Positions 1-7,591 of a DNA stretch of 18,964 nt are shown in pieces. A program made the position numbers and the translations under genes. The first letter of the stretch is position 1. Every line of letters begins with the position of its first letter. The stretch spans positions 1 to 18,964 of the forward strand of contig JBAXER010000056.1 of assembly GCA_037140375.1 (NCBI GenBank). Direction: 5' to 3'. The notes under the pieces were generated by a model, which was not told where the DNA came from, ran no database searches, and saw only the letters and a list, made by a program, of their open reading frames with translations. The stretch is from WLMZ01 sp037140375. Lineage in GTDB: Bacteria; Actinomycetota; Acidimicrobiia; Acidimicrobiales; Ilumatobacteraceae.

Positions 1-34
1 CTCGGCTAGTCGCCTCGGCGCTGCGGCACCGCAA

Positions 35-817
35 CTAGAGGTCGAGGAATCCGTCGAGGCCAAGCGTCACGCCAGGGTGCGAACTCACTCGCTTGCACGC
101 CAACAACACACCTGGCATGTAGCTGCTCGCGTCGTAGCTATCTTGGCGAATCGTGAGGGTCTGACCCTGCGTACCTAACACCACTTCTTGGTGGGCTTGC
201 GTGCCACGAATTCGCAGCGAATGAATGCGGATGTCGGCTGGCCCCTTGCCGCCGCGGGCACCCGGGTACACCTCGTGCCGTGTGGGATCGGGAGCCCAGT
301 CGGACGATGCTGCGGCCATGCGCTTGGCGGTGCTGACCGCTGTACCCGATGGTGCATCGACCTTGCCAGCGTGATGCATCTCGATGATCTCGGCGCTCTC
401 GAAATACGGCGCCGCCATCTCGGCGAAGCGCATCATCAGCACTGCGCTGATTGCGAAGTTCGGGGCGATCAAACAGTTGCTACCCGAGAACGCTGCACGA
501 AATTCATCGACCTCGGCCTCGGAGAATCCGGTGGTGCCCACGACGGCATGGATGCCATGAATCGCTAGCCACGGCAGGGTCTTGCGTGCCGCATCGAGCA
601 CGGTGAAGTCGACAACCACTTGCGCTCCAGCATCGACAATGCACTTGAGTTCTGCCCCAACGATGACTCCGCTGATCGCTTCGCCCACAGCATTTGGGTC
701 GACCGCGGCAACAAGCGCAAGATCGACATCGGCGGCCACTGCGGCGCACACGGCCCGTCCCACGCGGCCACCGGCTCCGACGACTCCGACTTTGATGGGC
801 ATTGCCTGCGCACTCAT
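35..817 (-). CDS. dapB: 4-hydroxy-tetrahydrodipicolinate reductase
   Basis: NAD(P)H-dependent reduction of 4-hydroxy-tetrahydrodipicolinate to tetrahydrodipicolinate in the cytoplasmic lysine/diaminopimelate pathway. Visible are the N-terminal Rossmann motif (VGVVGAGGRVGR, residues about 10-21), a VGTTGF segment and the family signature EMHHAGKVDAPSGTA near residues 146-160, which carries the catalytic His pair, Lys and the substrate-binding Ser-Gly-Thr. The 260-residue length is normal for the family. The start is ATG at 817; an in-frame ATG at 802 (MPIKVGVV) is an alternative. No Shine-Dalgarno sequence precedes 817, but a TACGTT box lies 7 nt upstream, suggesting a leaderless mRNA. It lies 71 bp downstream of the M16 peptidase gene, as in many actinobacteria. 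The function is well supported; only the exact start is uncertain. Confidence 0.95.
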   Translation of the reverse strand: MSAQAMPIKVGVVGAGGRVGRAVCAAVAADVDLALVAAVDPNAVGEAISGVIVGAELKCIVDAGAQVVVDFTVLDAARKTLPWLAIHGIHAVVGTTGFSEAEVDEFRAAFSGSNCLIAPNFAISAVLMMRFAEMAAPYFESAEIIEMHHAGKVDAPSGTAVSTAKRMAAASSDWAPDPTRHEVYPGARGGKGPADIRIHSLRIRGTQAHQEVVLGTQGQTLTIRQDSYDASSYMPGVLLACKRVSSHPGVTLGLDGFLDL

Positions 818-824
818 GGTGGTG

Positions 825-830
825 AACGTA
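825..830 (-). promoter_or_regulatory. putative -10 box for leaderless dapB
   Basis: Read on the minus strand, TACGTT is followed by 7 nt and then the dapB ATG. No Shine-Dalgarno sequence lies between them. This matches the TAnnnT-to-start spacing of actinobacterial leaderless promoters. No convincing -35 box is visible. Confidence 0.4.
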
Positions 831-888
831 GCAGCGCCCGAGCAGGCAAGAACAATGAGTAAGTGTTTCGGTTACCCGGAGTCAGCGA

Positions 889-2112
889 CTAGCGACGAGG
901 AAGGTCAGACGCATCGATGGGCCCGAGGGCCACAACGGTGAGCGGCTGATTGAGGATGCGCTCGATCACCCTGCGGGTGTCGGCTTGCTGCACGGCTTCC
1001 CACTTGGCAACTTGCTCGGCCACAGGACGCACCTTGCCAAGCGTGATCAACTGGCCAGCAGTGCGCGACATGCGCGACCCGGTGTCTTCGAGACCAAGCT
1101 CAAATGCGCCGGTGAGGTAGCCCTTGGCGATGTCGAGTTCGTCGTCGGTGATGCCGTCTTTGAGCAACAGATCAAGCTGTTCGTAGATGAGCCCCATGAC
1201 CTCGGCGGCGTGCACCGGTTGGGTGCCCGCATAAATGGTGAACGCGCCAGCATCGGCATACGCGGTGGCACCGCTGTACACGCTGTACGCAAGCCCGCGA
1301 CGCTCGCGGATCTCGTCGAACAAGCGACTCGAAAGGCCGCCACCGAACACGTGGTTCACAACATCGAGCGCCTCGCGGTCGGCATCATCACGTTGCAACG
1401 CTTGCATGCCCAAGATCAGGTGCACCTGCTCGGTGTCGTCTTGCACGATCTCGCCCGAGCTTGCCGTAGCAGCGCCGCTTCGGGCCACGGTGCCATCGCC
1501 CGAAGGCAACCCACCAAAGGCTGCTTCTACTTGGCGCAGCGTTTCGTCGTGATCGAGCGGACCAGCAATTGCCACCACCGACGAACCAGCGCGGTAGTGC
1601 GAGTTGAAGAAGTTGCGCACATCGTCGGGAGTTACCGATTCGACGGTGTCTGGCGAGCCAGCGGTTTCGCGGCCGAGGGGATGGTTGGGAAACAGGTGGC
1701 GCATGAAAGCGCGGTGCGCAACATCGTCGGGGCTGTCGTCGTCCATCGCGAGCTCTTCGAGGATCACTTGGCGCTCGTTGGTGATGTCGTCGTCACGCAA
1801 GGCAGGCGAGGTGACAACTTCGCCCAGCAGTCCGATGCCCAGACCCTGGTGACGGGCGGGCAGACGGCAGTAATACGCCGTGTATTCCTTGGTGGTGAAA
1901 GCGTTGATGTCGCCACCAACGCGATCGACCGTTTGGCTGATCTCTCGCGCCGAACGAGTAGCGGTGCCCTTGAACAACAGGTGCTCAAGAAAGTGGCTCA
2001 CACCCGACAGATGCTCGGGTTCGTCGCGAGCCCCCACACCAACCCAGACGCCGGCAGAGATCGAGAGCGCACCCTTGACTTCTTCGGTGGCCACAGTGAG
2101 ACCGTTGGACAA
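889..2112 (-). CDS. M16 family zinc peptidase (processing-peptidase type)
   Basis: Inverzincin metallopeptidase of the M16 family (pitrilysin / mitochondrial processing peptidase-like; PepR-type in actinobacteria). The zinc motif HxxEH is seen as HFLEH (His40, Glu43, His44), and the third ligand Glu lies about 76 residues on in ERQVILEEL (near Glu120). A C-terminal M16 half follows (GGGLSSRLFDEIRERRGLAYSV). The 407 residues match the single-module bacterial family. The position between pnp and dapB is the usual actinobacterial one. The start is problematic: TTG at 2112 is the only conventional start in frame, but it cuts into the expected N-terminal strand (RITQLSNGLTV). The frame reads sensibly upstream to an ATC at 2152-2154 before a stop at 2164-2166. 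The product is secure; the start is not. Confidence 0.9.
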   Translation of the reverse strand: MSNGLTVATEEVKGALSISAGVWVGVGARDEPEHLSGVSHFLEHLLFKGTATRSAREISQTVDRVGGDINAFTTKEYTAYYCRLPARHQGLGIGLLGEVVTSPALRDDDITNERQVILEELAMDDDSPDDVAHRAFMRHLFPNHPLGRETAGSPDTVESVTPDDVRNFFNSHYRAGSSVVAIAGPLDHDETLRQVEAAFGGLPSGDGTVARSGAATASSGEIVQDDTEQVHLILGMQALQRDDADREALDVVNHVFGGGLSSRLFDEIRERRGLAYSVYSGATAYADAGAFTIYAGTQPVHAAEVMGLIYEQLDLLLKDGITDDELDIAKGYLTGAFELGLEDTGSRMSRTAGQLITLGKVRPVAEQVAKWEAVQQADTRRVIERILNQPLTVVALGPIDASDLPRR

Positions 2113-2160
2113 TTGCGTGATGCGAAGAGCGCTCGCTGCAGATGAATCGCTGATGCAAAG

Positions 2161-2166
2161 ACTCTA
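2161..2166 (-). promoter_or_regulatory. putative -10 box upstream of the M16 peptidase gene
   Basis: TAGAGT on the minus strand lies downstream of the pnp terminator hairpin and 6 nt before an in-frame ATC codon (2152-2154). This is the same geometry as the leaderless start sites elsewhere in this window. It would give the peptidase gene its own promoter. Confidence 0.3.
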
Positions 2167-2205
2167 GGGGCGGCTCCACGCATCGCCGACCTCGGCGACG
2201 AATGA

Positions 2206-2249
2206 CAATGGCCGTTGGTCGCGCCCTGAGGCGTGACCAACGGCCATTG
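2206..2249 (-). terminator. strong hairpin terminator after pnp
   Basis: Perfect 15-bp inverted repeat (2206-2220 with 2235-2249). It continues inward with a further 5 bp (GCGCC/GGCGT, one G-T pair) around a CTGA tetraloop, so the stem is about 20 bp. It begins 43 bp after the pnp stop. There is no T-run, as is common for terminators of high-GC actinobacteria. The symmetry means it could act on both strands. Confidence 0.7.
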
Positions 2250-2291
2250 AGTGAATCAAGCTCGGCGCTACCGAACGAAGTTCAGTGTGAA

Positions 2292-4772
2292 TTAACGGTG
2301 ACGACGTGGTCCACGATCGCCACGGCCGCCACGATCGCCGCCGCCGTCACGACGGGGTGGGCGGTCGGCCGCAGGGGCCTCGCTGGCTGGACCGAGGTCG
2401 CCGAGCTCACCACGAAGTTCGTCGTCGAACGCATCTTCGAAGCTCACCGTGACGGTGTCGGAGGTTGTCGAGTCGGCGCTGCGGCGTGGGCCACGATCGC
2501 TGCGATCTCCACGATCTCCACGGTCGCTGCGTGGTGCACGCTCGCTGCCGCGCTCGGTGGACTCGCCACCTTCGCCCGAACCCTCGGCTGGTGGATCGCC
2601 TGCTGGCGACAGGCTGACCTTGCCCTTGTCGTCGATCTCGTCAACGCGGACTTCGATCTCATCGCCCAAGGTGAGCACGTCTTCGACAGCGTTGATGCGC
2701 TTGCCGCGACCCAACTTCGAGATGTGCAACAAACCGTCGCGGCCTGGGAGAATATTGACGAACGCACCGAACTTGGTGATGTTCACAACACGACCCATGT
2801 AGACAGCTCCGACATCGGCCTTTGGCGGGTCGATGATGCTCAAGATACGAGCCTTGGCTTCTTCAACACGGAAGCCGTCGACCGAACCGATGGTCACAAT
2901 GCCGACCACGCCGTCGTCGTCGACATTGATGTCGGCGCCGGTCTCCTGCTGGATGGTGTTGATGACCTTGCCCTTTGGCCCGATGATCTCGCCGACCTTG
3001 TCGAGCGGCACGGTGACCGAGATGATCTTTGGTGCAGTCTCGGCAACTTCGCTGCGTGCTTCGCTGATGCAGGCATTCATGTTGGCGAGGATTGCATCGC
3101 GGGCCTCTTTGGCCTGAGCCAACGCCGAGATCAACACGTCGGCAGGGATGCCGTCGATCTTGGTGTCGAGCTGCAGTGCGGTGATTGCATCCGATGTACC
3201 GGCCACCTTGAAGTCCATGTCGCCAAAGGCGTCTTCGGCTCCGAGGATGTCGGTGAGGGTGGTGTACTTGCCTTCGGCGTAGACCAAGCCCATGGCGATA
3301 CCGGCTACTGGAGCCTTGATCGGCACGCCAGCTTCCATCAGCGCCAAGCTGCCCGAGCAGACCGAAGCCATGCTGGTTGAGCCGTTCGAGGCCAACACTT
3401 CGGCCACGAGGCGCAAGGTGTAGCTGAACTCGTCTTGGCTTGGGAGCACTGGGATGAGGGCACGAGCGGCGAGCGCACCGTGACCGATTTCGCGGCGCTT
3501 TGGCGAACCCACGCGACCGGTTTCACCGTTGGCCCAAGGAGCCATGTTGTAGTGGAACAAGAAGTACTTGTGGGTCTCTGGGTCGAGGGTGTCGAGCAGC
3601 TGGTTCATGCGCGGCATGGCCAACGTGGCCACGTTCATGACCTGGGTCTCGCCACGCTGGAACAAGCCCGAACCGTGAGCGGTTGGCAAGACGCCAATCT
3701 CTGAGCTCAACGGACGCAGGTCGCGTGGGCCACGACCATCGATGCGCATGCCTTCGTCGACGATGCGCTTGCGCACCAGCTTCTTGGTGAGGCTGCGAAC
3801 GGCTTCCTTGACTTCCTTTTCACGGCCGGCAAACTTGCCGCCCTCGCCGCACAATGCGGTGATCGCGATGGCAGCTGCTGCGTCGGTGGCCGCATTGCGG
3901 TCAGCCTTGGCGCTGATGGTGATGGCATGGGCCAAGGCCTCGGTTGCTACACCAGAAACGGCTTCGAGCACCTCAGGGGCGTAATCGAGCTGAGCAGTGA
4001 ACTGCAACGGCGTGATTGGGCCCTTGGTGGCGATAACGCTGGCGACGAGCTGACGCTGCAGGCCAATGGACTCCTTGATCCACACCTTGCAGGCCTCGAG
4101 GCCACCGGCGAGAACTGCTTCGTCGACCTTTGGCGCACCATCGGCGTAGTACGCAAAGCTCTTCTCGGTGCCACCGGCTTCGACCATCATGATGGCCACA
4201 TCGCCGTTGTCGAGCTGGCGACCAGCGACGACGAGCTCGAAGGTAGCTGCTGCACCCTCGGCATAGGTGGGGTGAGGAATCCATTCGCCGTCTTGGCTGA
4301 AGGCGATACGAACGGCGCCGATTGGGCCGTCGAATGGGATGCCGCTGATCATGAACGATGCCGAAGCAGCGTTGATGGCCAACACATCGTGTGGGTTTTC
4401 CTGATCGGCGCCGAGGATGGTGAGCACGATCTGGGTCTCGTTACGGAACCCATCGGGGAAACATGGGCGCAATGGGCGGTCGGTGAGGCGGCACGTGAGA
4501 ATGGCAGCCTCGGTTGGGCGACCCTCGCGGCGGAAGAACGAACCGGGGATTTTTCCGGCTGCGTATGCACGCTCTTCGACATCGACGGTCAGTGGGAAGA
4601 AGTCCATTCCGGGACGGACATCTTTTGCTGCGTTGGCAGTGGCGAGAACGGTGGTACGGCCAATGCTGGCCAACACCGCTCCCTGGCTCTGCTGAGCAAG
4701 TTTGCCGGTCTCGAAGGACATGGTCTTGTCGGTACCGGAAACGGCACCCGACACTCGTATGGCGTCAGCCAT
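2292..4772 (-). CDS. pnp: polyribonucleotide nucleotidyltransferase (PNPase)
   Basis: Phosphorolytic 3'-5' exoribonuclease and RNA polymerase of cytoplasmic RNA turnover. Domains in order: the first RNase PH-like domain (from about residue 15), the alpha-helical linker, the catalytic second RNase PH domain with the metal/phosphate motif GDMDFKVAGT, a KH domain (about 583-653, GxxG loop IGPKGK), an S1 domain (about 654-726), then a 100-residue tail of low complexity rich in Arg, Gly and Asp (RGDRGDRSDRG and RGGRGDRGPRR repeats). Such charged tails are typical of actinobacterial PNPases and probably bind RNA. The ATG start at 4772 has a good ribosome site (GAAAGGAG). It is the third gene after rpsO here instead of the next one. 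All key motifs are intact. Confidence 0.97.
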   Translation of the reverse strand: MADAIRVSGAVSGTDKTMSFETGKLAQQSQGAVLASIGRTTVLATANAAKDVRPGMDFFPLTVDVEERAYAAGKIPGSFFRREGRPTEAAILTCRLTDRPLRPCFPDGFRNETQIVLTILGADQENPHDVLAINAASASFMISGIPFDGPIGAVRIAFSQDGEWIPHPTYAEGAAATFELVVAGRQLDNGDVAIMMVEAGGTEKSFAYYADGAPKVDEAVLAGGLEACKVWIKESIGLQRQLVASVIATKGPITPLQFTAQLDYAPEVLEAVSGVATEALAHAITISAKADRNAATDAAAAIAITALCGEGGKFAGREKEVKEAVRSLTKKLVRKRIVDEGMRIDGRGPRDLRPLSSEIGVLPTAHGSGLFQRGETQVMNVATLAMPRMNQLLDTLDPETHKYFLFHYNMAPWANGETGRVGSPKRREIGHGALAARALIPVLPSQDEFSYTLRLVAEVLASNGSTSMASVCSGSLALMEAGVPIKAPVAGIAMGLVYAEGKYTTLTDILGAEDAFGDMDFKVAGTSDAITALQLDTKIDGIPADVLISALAQAKEARDAILANMNACISEARSEVAETAPKIISVTVPLDKVGEIIGPKGKVINTIQQETGADINVDDDGVVGIVTIGSVDGFRVEEAKARILSIIDPPKADVGAVYMGRVVNITKFGAFVNILPGRDGLLHISKLGRGKRINAVEDVLTLGDEIEVRVDEIDDKGKVSLSPAGDPPAEGSGEGGESTERGSERAPRSDRGDRGDRSDRGPRRSADSTTSDTVTVSFEDAFDDELRGELGDLGPASEAPAADRPPRRDGGGDRGGRGDRGPRRHR

Positions 4773-5058
4773 GGCGAGCTCCTTTCAATCGGGCGCGTTT
4801 TTTCTCGCGCCTCGACGGTTGGAGCGGAGGCCGGTTCCCAGTCGGCGATGTCGGTACTGCGACCGCGGGCCCATACGTGTGAACGAGGCGGCTCGGGAGC
4901 ACCGGCAGAGGCGACTGACAACCGATCCAGTTGTCCGCTCTGATGGTTAATTTGACGCAAGAACAACCTGCGTCGGACGGAACCTTACCAGCACACGGCC
5001 TCGATCGGTGTCATAGCGACCCCCGCCACACGGGCACCAACGCCGCGTGAACGCTGCG
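4773..5058. other. pnp upstream intergenic region
   Basis: 286 bp without a convincing gene. It holds the pnp ribosome site, the leader hairpin at 4792-4811 and a second short inverted repeat (4954-4959 with 4969-4974; 6 bp, 9-nt loop), followed on the minus strand by AAATTAACC. The second repeat could be a weak terminator for the MFS gene. I see no strong promoter for pnp. Confidence 0.4.
4792..4811 (-). promoter_or_regulatory. 5'-leader hairpin just upstream of the pnp ribosome site
   Basis: GGCGCG and CGCGCC arms (4806-4811 and 4792-4797) flank an A-rich 8-nt loop, ending 5 nt before the GAAAGGAG ribosome site. PNPase controls its own mRNA through 5'-leader structures in enterobacteria; a similar role here is only an inference. 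Confidence 0.35.
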
Positions 5059-6351
5059 TCAGACGCCGACAGACGCTTTCGGCGCCTCGACATGGTGAGC
5101 TCTCGAGCCCGTCATTCGTGACGCCCCCACCGCTGCAATCATGCAAAAGGCGCCTGCAACAATGAATGACGACCGATAGCTGCCGGTGAGGTCACGCAGG
5201 TAGCCAGCCCCCGCAGCGGCAACGGCTCCGCCGAGTTGGTGGCCGGCAAACACCCAGCCGTACACCAATGGTCCGCGCTGCACCCCAAAGCGCTGCACGC
5301 ACAACGCCACCGTCGGCGGAACTGTGGCCACCCAATCGAGCCCATAAAAGGCCATGAAACCAAGCAGGCCGTATCCACCCGAGGCCAATGCCGGATCCAG
5401 CACCAACAGGCTCAGCCCGCGAAAGGCGTAGTAGAACACGAGCAGTTTGGCTGGGTCGTAGCGATCGGTGCACCATCCACTGGTCACCGTGCCCACCACA
5501 TCAAAGACCCCGATCAGCGCGAGGTAGCCCGCTGCGGTGCTGCCCGAGAGGTGATGGTCGTGCGCTGCCGACAAAAAGTGCACCTGCACCAATCCGGTCG
5601 TCGATAATCCGCACACGAAGAACGAGCCCCACAACAGCCAAAAGATGCCATCACGTCGCGCTTCGTTCAACGCCCCGAAGGCCGCCGAAATCGGATTTGT
5701 CAGCGGCAGCGGCGGCTCGTAATCGGCCGCCGCGCCGTATGGCAGCAGCCCCATATCGGCAGGCGAGTTACGCAAGAACAATCCCACGATCGGAATGACC
5801 GCCAGCGCGCACAGCGCGATTGAGAGCCCCACCCATCGCCATCCGTAGCTGTCGGCCAGACGAGTAAGCAGCGGCAGGAAGATCAGCTGCCCGCTCGCCG
5901 TTGCAGCGGTGAGCGCTCCGGTGACGAGGCCGCGTCGGGCCACGAACCAGCGGGCGGCCACGGTTGAGGCAAACACCGTCGCCATGCATCCCGAGCCGGC
6001 GCCAACGACCGCGCCCCACAACAAGAACAGGTGCCATGGTTCGCTCATTTGGGTTGTGCCCAGCGCGCCGAGGCTGATGACCGCTAATGCTCCGATGGTG
6101 ATTCGGCGCAATCCGTAGCGCAGCTGCAATGCCGCAGCAAACGGTCCCATCAATCCAAACAAGATGACGTTGATGCTTACTGCAGTGCCGACAGTGCTGC
6201 GTGTCCATCCGAATTCGTCACGGAGCGGATCGATCAGAATCGCCGGGGTCGACCGGAATCCGGCAGCGCCAAGCAACGTGATGAACGCAGTAACAAAGAT
6301 GACCCACGCATAGTGCGGACGGCTCGGAGTGTTTGCGGACGTACTGAGCAC
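5059..6351 (-). CDS. MFS transporter, 12 membrane segments
   Basis: Major facilitator superfamily secondary transporter of the inner membrane, resembling the oxalate/formate-antiporter and monocarboxylate group; the substrate cannot be told from sequence. It has about 12 hydrophobic segments in two halves with a central hydrophilic loop (YGAAADYEPPLPL region). A loop-2 motif-A relative is seen near LQLRYGLRRITIG, and its second-half counterpart near SGWCTDRYDPAKLL. The chosen start is GTG at 6351 (VLSTSANTPSRPHYAW), because TACCAT lies 6 nt upstream in the leaderless pattern. An in-frame ATG at 6387 would add 12 polar residues but sits right against a 21-bp hairpin. The gene interrupts the usual rpsO-pnp linkage. 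The family is certain; substrate and start are not. Confidence 0.85.
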   Translation of the reverse strand: MLSTSANTPSRPHYAWVIFVTAFITLLGAAGFRSTPAILIDPLRDEFGWTRSTVGTAVSINVILFGLMGPFAAALQLRYGLRRITIGALAVISLGALGTTQMSEPWHLFLLWGAVVGAGSGCMATVFASTVAARWFVARRGLVTGALTAATASGQLIFLPLLTRLADSYGWRWVGLSIALCALAVIPIVGLFLRNSPADMGLLPYGAAADYEPPLPLTNPISAAFGALNEARRDGIFWLLWGSFFVCGLSTTGLVQVHFLSAAHDHHLSGSTAAGYLALIGVFDVVGTVTSGWCTDRYDPAKLLVFYYAFRGLSLLVLDPALASGGYGLLGFMAFYGLDWVATVPPTVALCVQRFGVQRGPLVYGWVFAGHQLGGAVAAAGAGYLRDLTGSYRSSFIVAGAFCMIAAVGASRMTGSRAHHVEAPKASVGV

Positions 6352-6357
6352 CCGCGC

Positions 6358-6363
6358 ATGGTA
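6358..6363 (-). promoter_or_regulatory. putative -10 box of the MFS gene
   Basis: TACCAT on the minus strand lies 6 nt before the GTG at 6351 and just downstream of the 6395-6441 hairpin. It is consistent with a fresh leaderless transcript starting after a terminator. No clear -35 box is visible. Confidence 0.3.
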
Positions 6364-6394
6364 GCCATCCGCCCGCCCGTCCCGCATCCCATTT

Positions 6395-6441
6395 GCATGG
6401 GCGCGATTTGGGACAACTGCTGTCCCAAATCGCGCCCATGC
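6395..6441. terminator. 21-bp perfect inverted repeat, probable terminator or operator
   Basis: Arms 6395-6415 and 6421-6441 are perfect reverse complements around a 5-nt loop (ACTGC). It lies between the DUF1269-like gene stop (6479) and the MFS gene. On either strand it would form a very stable hairpin. No T-run follows. A terminator for the upstream gene is the simplest reading. A regulator-binding palindrome, or a copy of a dispersed repeat, is possible. Confidence 0.55.
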
Positions 6442-6478
6442 GGGCTTGTTCGGGCGAGTTGGTGAGCGAGTTGGGGGT

Positions 6479-7033
6479 TTAGGTGGTGGATTCGTTGGCC
6501 GGCGCCGGATGTGATCCCGACAGCGCCGCGGAAATGCGATCGAAGCTGAGCGCGTCGAGATTGGCGTAGACCAGGTGCGCTCCGGCGAAGCGAGCGACCT
6601 CGTCGACGAGGGCGTTCATGTCGACCTCGGTGAGCAGCAGAACAACCGTGGTGGTGCCTGCCTCGACAGCTTCGCGAAACCACGCAACCCATTCGTCGGG
6701 CACGCCGAAGTCGACGACCTTGGCGGTGATGGCCCCGGCCCCTGCGCCGATGACTCCGCCCGCTATCCAGCCAACGGGGCCCGCCACGAAGAGACCGATC
6801 AAGCCCGCCCACATCGCTCCCGACGCAGCGGATCTGCCTGGCGATGGGTCGACCGTCTCAACAACATGGGTGGCCCCGGCGTCGTCCTTGGTGACGATGA
6901 CGGCGTCGTGGATGCGGATGAGATGTTTCGATGCAAGACGCGACGTTGCTGTCATGAACTCTTGCGCTCGAAAGCGATCGTCGAATGAGATACCGACGAT
7001 TGTCTGGGGAACGTCGCTGAGTTCGGACTTCAT
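6479..7033 (-). CDS. DUF1269-like membrane protein
   Basis: Probable member of the DUF1269 family (small membrane-associated proteins of unknown function). About 184 residues. The N-terminal half has the family-like pattern (VGISFDDRFRAQEFMTA... DAVIVTKDD). A glycine-zipper hydrophobic stretch follows (about residues 75-107, GLIGLFVAGPVGWIAGGVIG), then a polar segment with EWVAWFREAVEAGTTTVVLL and LVDEVARF. The start is ATG at 7033, with AAAGGTG correctly placed upstream; an upstream in-frame GTG extends the frame to 7093 but is not needed. It lies between rpsO and the MFS gene, with a possible -10 (TAAGGT) at 7092-7097. The family assignment is fairly confident; the role is unknown. Confidence 0.8.
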   Translation of the reverse strand: MKSELSDVPQTIVGISFDDRFRAQEFMTATSRLASKHLIRIHDAVIVTKDDAGATHVVETVDPSPGRSAASGAMWAGLIGLFVAGPVGWIAGGVIGAGAGAITAKVVDFGVPDEWVAWFREAVEAGTTTVVLLLTEVDMNALVDEVARFAGAHLVYANLDALSFDRISAALSGSHPAPANESTT

Positions 7034-7144
7034 ACACACACCTTTGGTCGCTTTGGCGCTGCCATCAGTTGATGACATGGCGCGCACAGGCACCTTAGTT
7101 GGATGAAGACCGATCGGGTTTCAGGACTGCTCAAAGCCGCCGAA

Positions 7145-7209
7145 GCGACGCAGGCCGAGTTTGAGCTGCGTGAGCTGTTTGAGCTGTGTTAGCGGCGCAG
7201 GCCGAGCTT
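7145..7209. repeat. duplicated rpsO 3' end with 9-bp tandem repeats
   Basis: The last 18 bp before the rpsO stop (7192-7209, coding KLGLRR) recur with 2 mismatches at 7145-7162, just past the stop. Between the copies GAGCTG occurs three times at exact 9-bp spacing (7163, 7172, 7181). Together this looks like a small local duplication and slippage event at the gene end. Confidence 0.6.
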
Positions 7210-7443
7210 GGCGATGATGTCGCGGTAGCGCTGAACATCGCGGTTCTTCACGTAGTCGAGCATGCTGCGACGACGACCAACGAGCATCAAGAGACCACGA
7301 CGGCTGTGGTGATCCTTCTTGTGCATCTTGAGGTGATCGGTGAGGTGATTGATACGAGCGGTGAGCAATGCGATCTGGACTTCGGGTGACCCGGTGTCGC
7401 TGTCGTGAAGCTTGTGCTCGCCAATTACTGTCTGCTTTTCCAT
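7189..7443 (-). CDS. rpsO: 30S ribosomal protein S15
   Basis: Primary 16S rRNA-binding protein of the small subunit central domain. The sequence contains the S15 signature HDSDTGSPEVQIALLTARI, then HLKMHKKDHHSRRGLLMLVGRRRSMLDYV and the C-terminal YRDIIAKLGLRR. With ATG at 7443 the protein has 84 residues, slightly short of the usual 88-89 because the N-terminus is trimmed. This start is chosen because GGAAGG lies 7 nt upstream; an ATG 6 nt earlier (7449) would put that site too close. A promoter (TTGCCA-17-TAGCCT) lies about 90 bp upstream. It diverges from the ABC ATPase gene and is the first gene of the minus-strand block. Confidence 0.96.
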   Translation of the reverse strand: MEKQTVIGEHKLHDSDTGSPEVQIALLTARINHLTDHLKMHKKDHHSRRGLLMLVGRRRSMLDYVKNRDVQRYRDIIAKLGLRR

Positions 7444-7530
7444 GTTCATGCCTTCCATAAGGAGGTCGCCCCAAGCCAGCGGCGTGGTGGCATCACGCGA
7501 GCGCACTCGTTGCCGAGAGCCCTGGCGGAC
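7444..7530 (-). promoter_or_regulatory. rpsO mRNA leader with ribosome-site-masking potential
   Basis: The leader is about 87 nt. It carries an ACCTCCTT (complement of 7459-7466) identical to the anti-Shine-Dalgarno core at the 16S 3' end, just before the GGAAGG ribosome site (7451-7456). CCTT and AAGG can pair across ATGG and hide the site. S15 commonly represses its own translation through leader structures that differ between phyla; this could be such an element, but that is inferred. Confidence 0.35.
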
Positions 7531-7536
7531 GTTGCA

Positions 7537-7565
7537 AGGCTAGAGCCGCAGTACGCCGCTGGCAA
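7537..7565 (-). promoter_or_regulatory. rpsO promoter
   Basis: On the minus strand TTGCCA (7560-7565) and TAGCCT (7537-7542) are separated by exactly 17 nt. This is a good housekeeping-sigma promoter by actinobacterial standards, with transcription starting near 7530. Confidence 0.6.
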
Positions 7566-7577
7566 CCTCGGCGCCGC

Positions 7578-7583
7578 TACGGT
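7578..7583 (+). promoter_or_regulatory. putative -10 box, leaderless ABC ATPase gene
   Basis: TACGGT lies 8 nt before the GTG start at 7592, which has no Shine-Dalgarno sequence. The surrounding 10-mer CGCTACGGTC (7575-7584) is identical to that before the chorismate mutase fusion gene (9159-9168). Confidence 0.4.
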
Positions 7584-7591
7584 CGTAGCCC

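Noticed and set aside
2202..3380. Long plus-strand open frames antisense to pnp, and similar ones opposite the M16 peptidase, dapB and cysM
   Set aside because: Shadows caused by the high-GC codon pattern of the real minus-strand genes; composition is unnatural and no motifs are seen.
7507..7591. Thiamine (TPP) riboswitch before the ABC importer, which would suggest a pyrimidine substrate
   Set aside because: The conserved TPP core sequences are not present here or in 9961-10052, and the ATPase gene looks leaderless.
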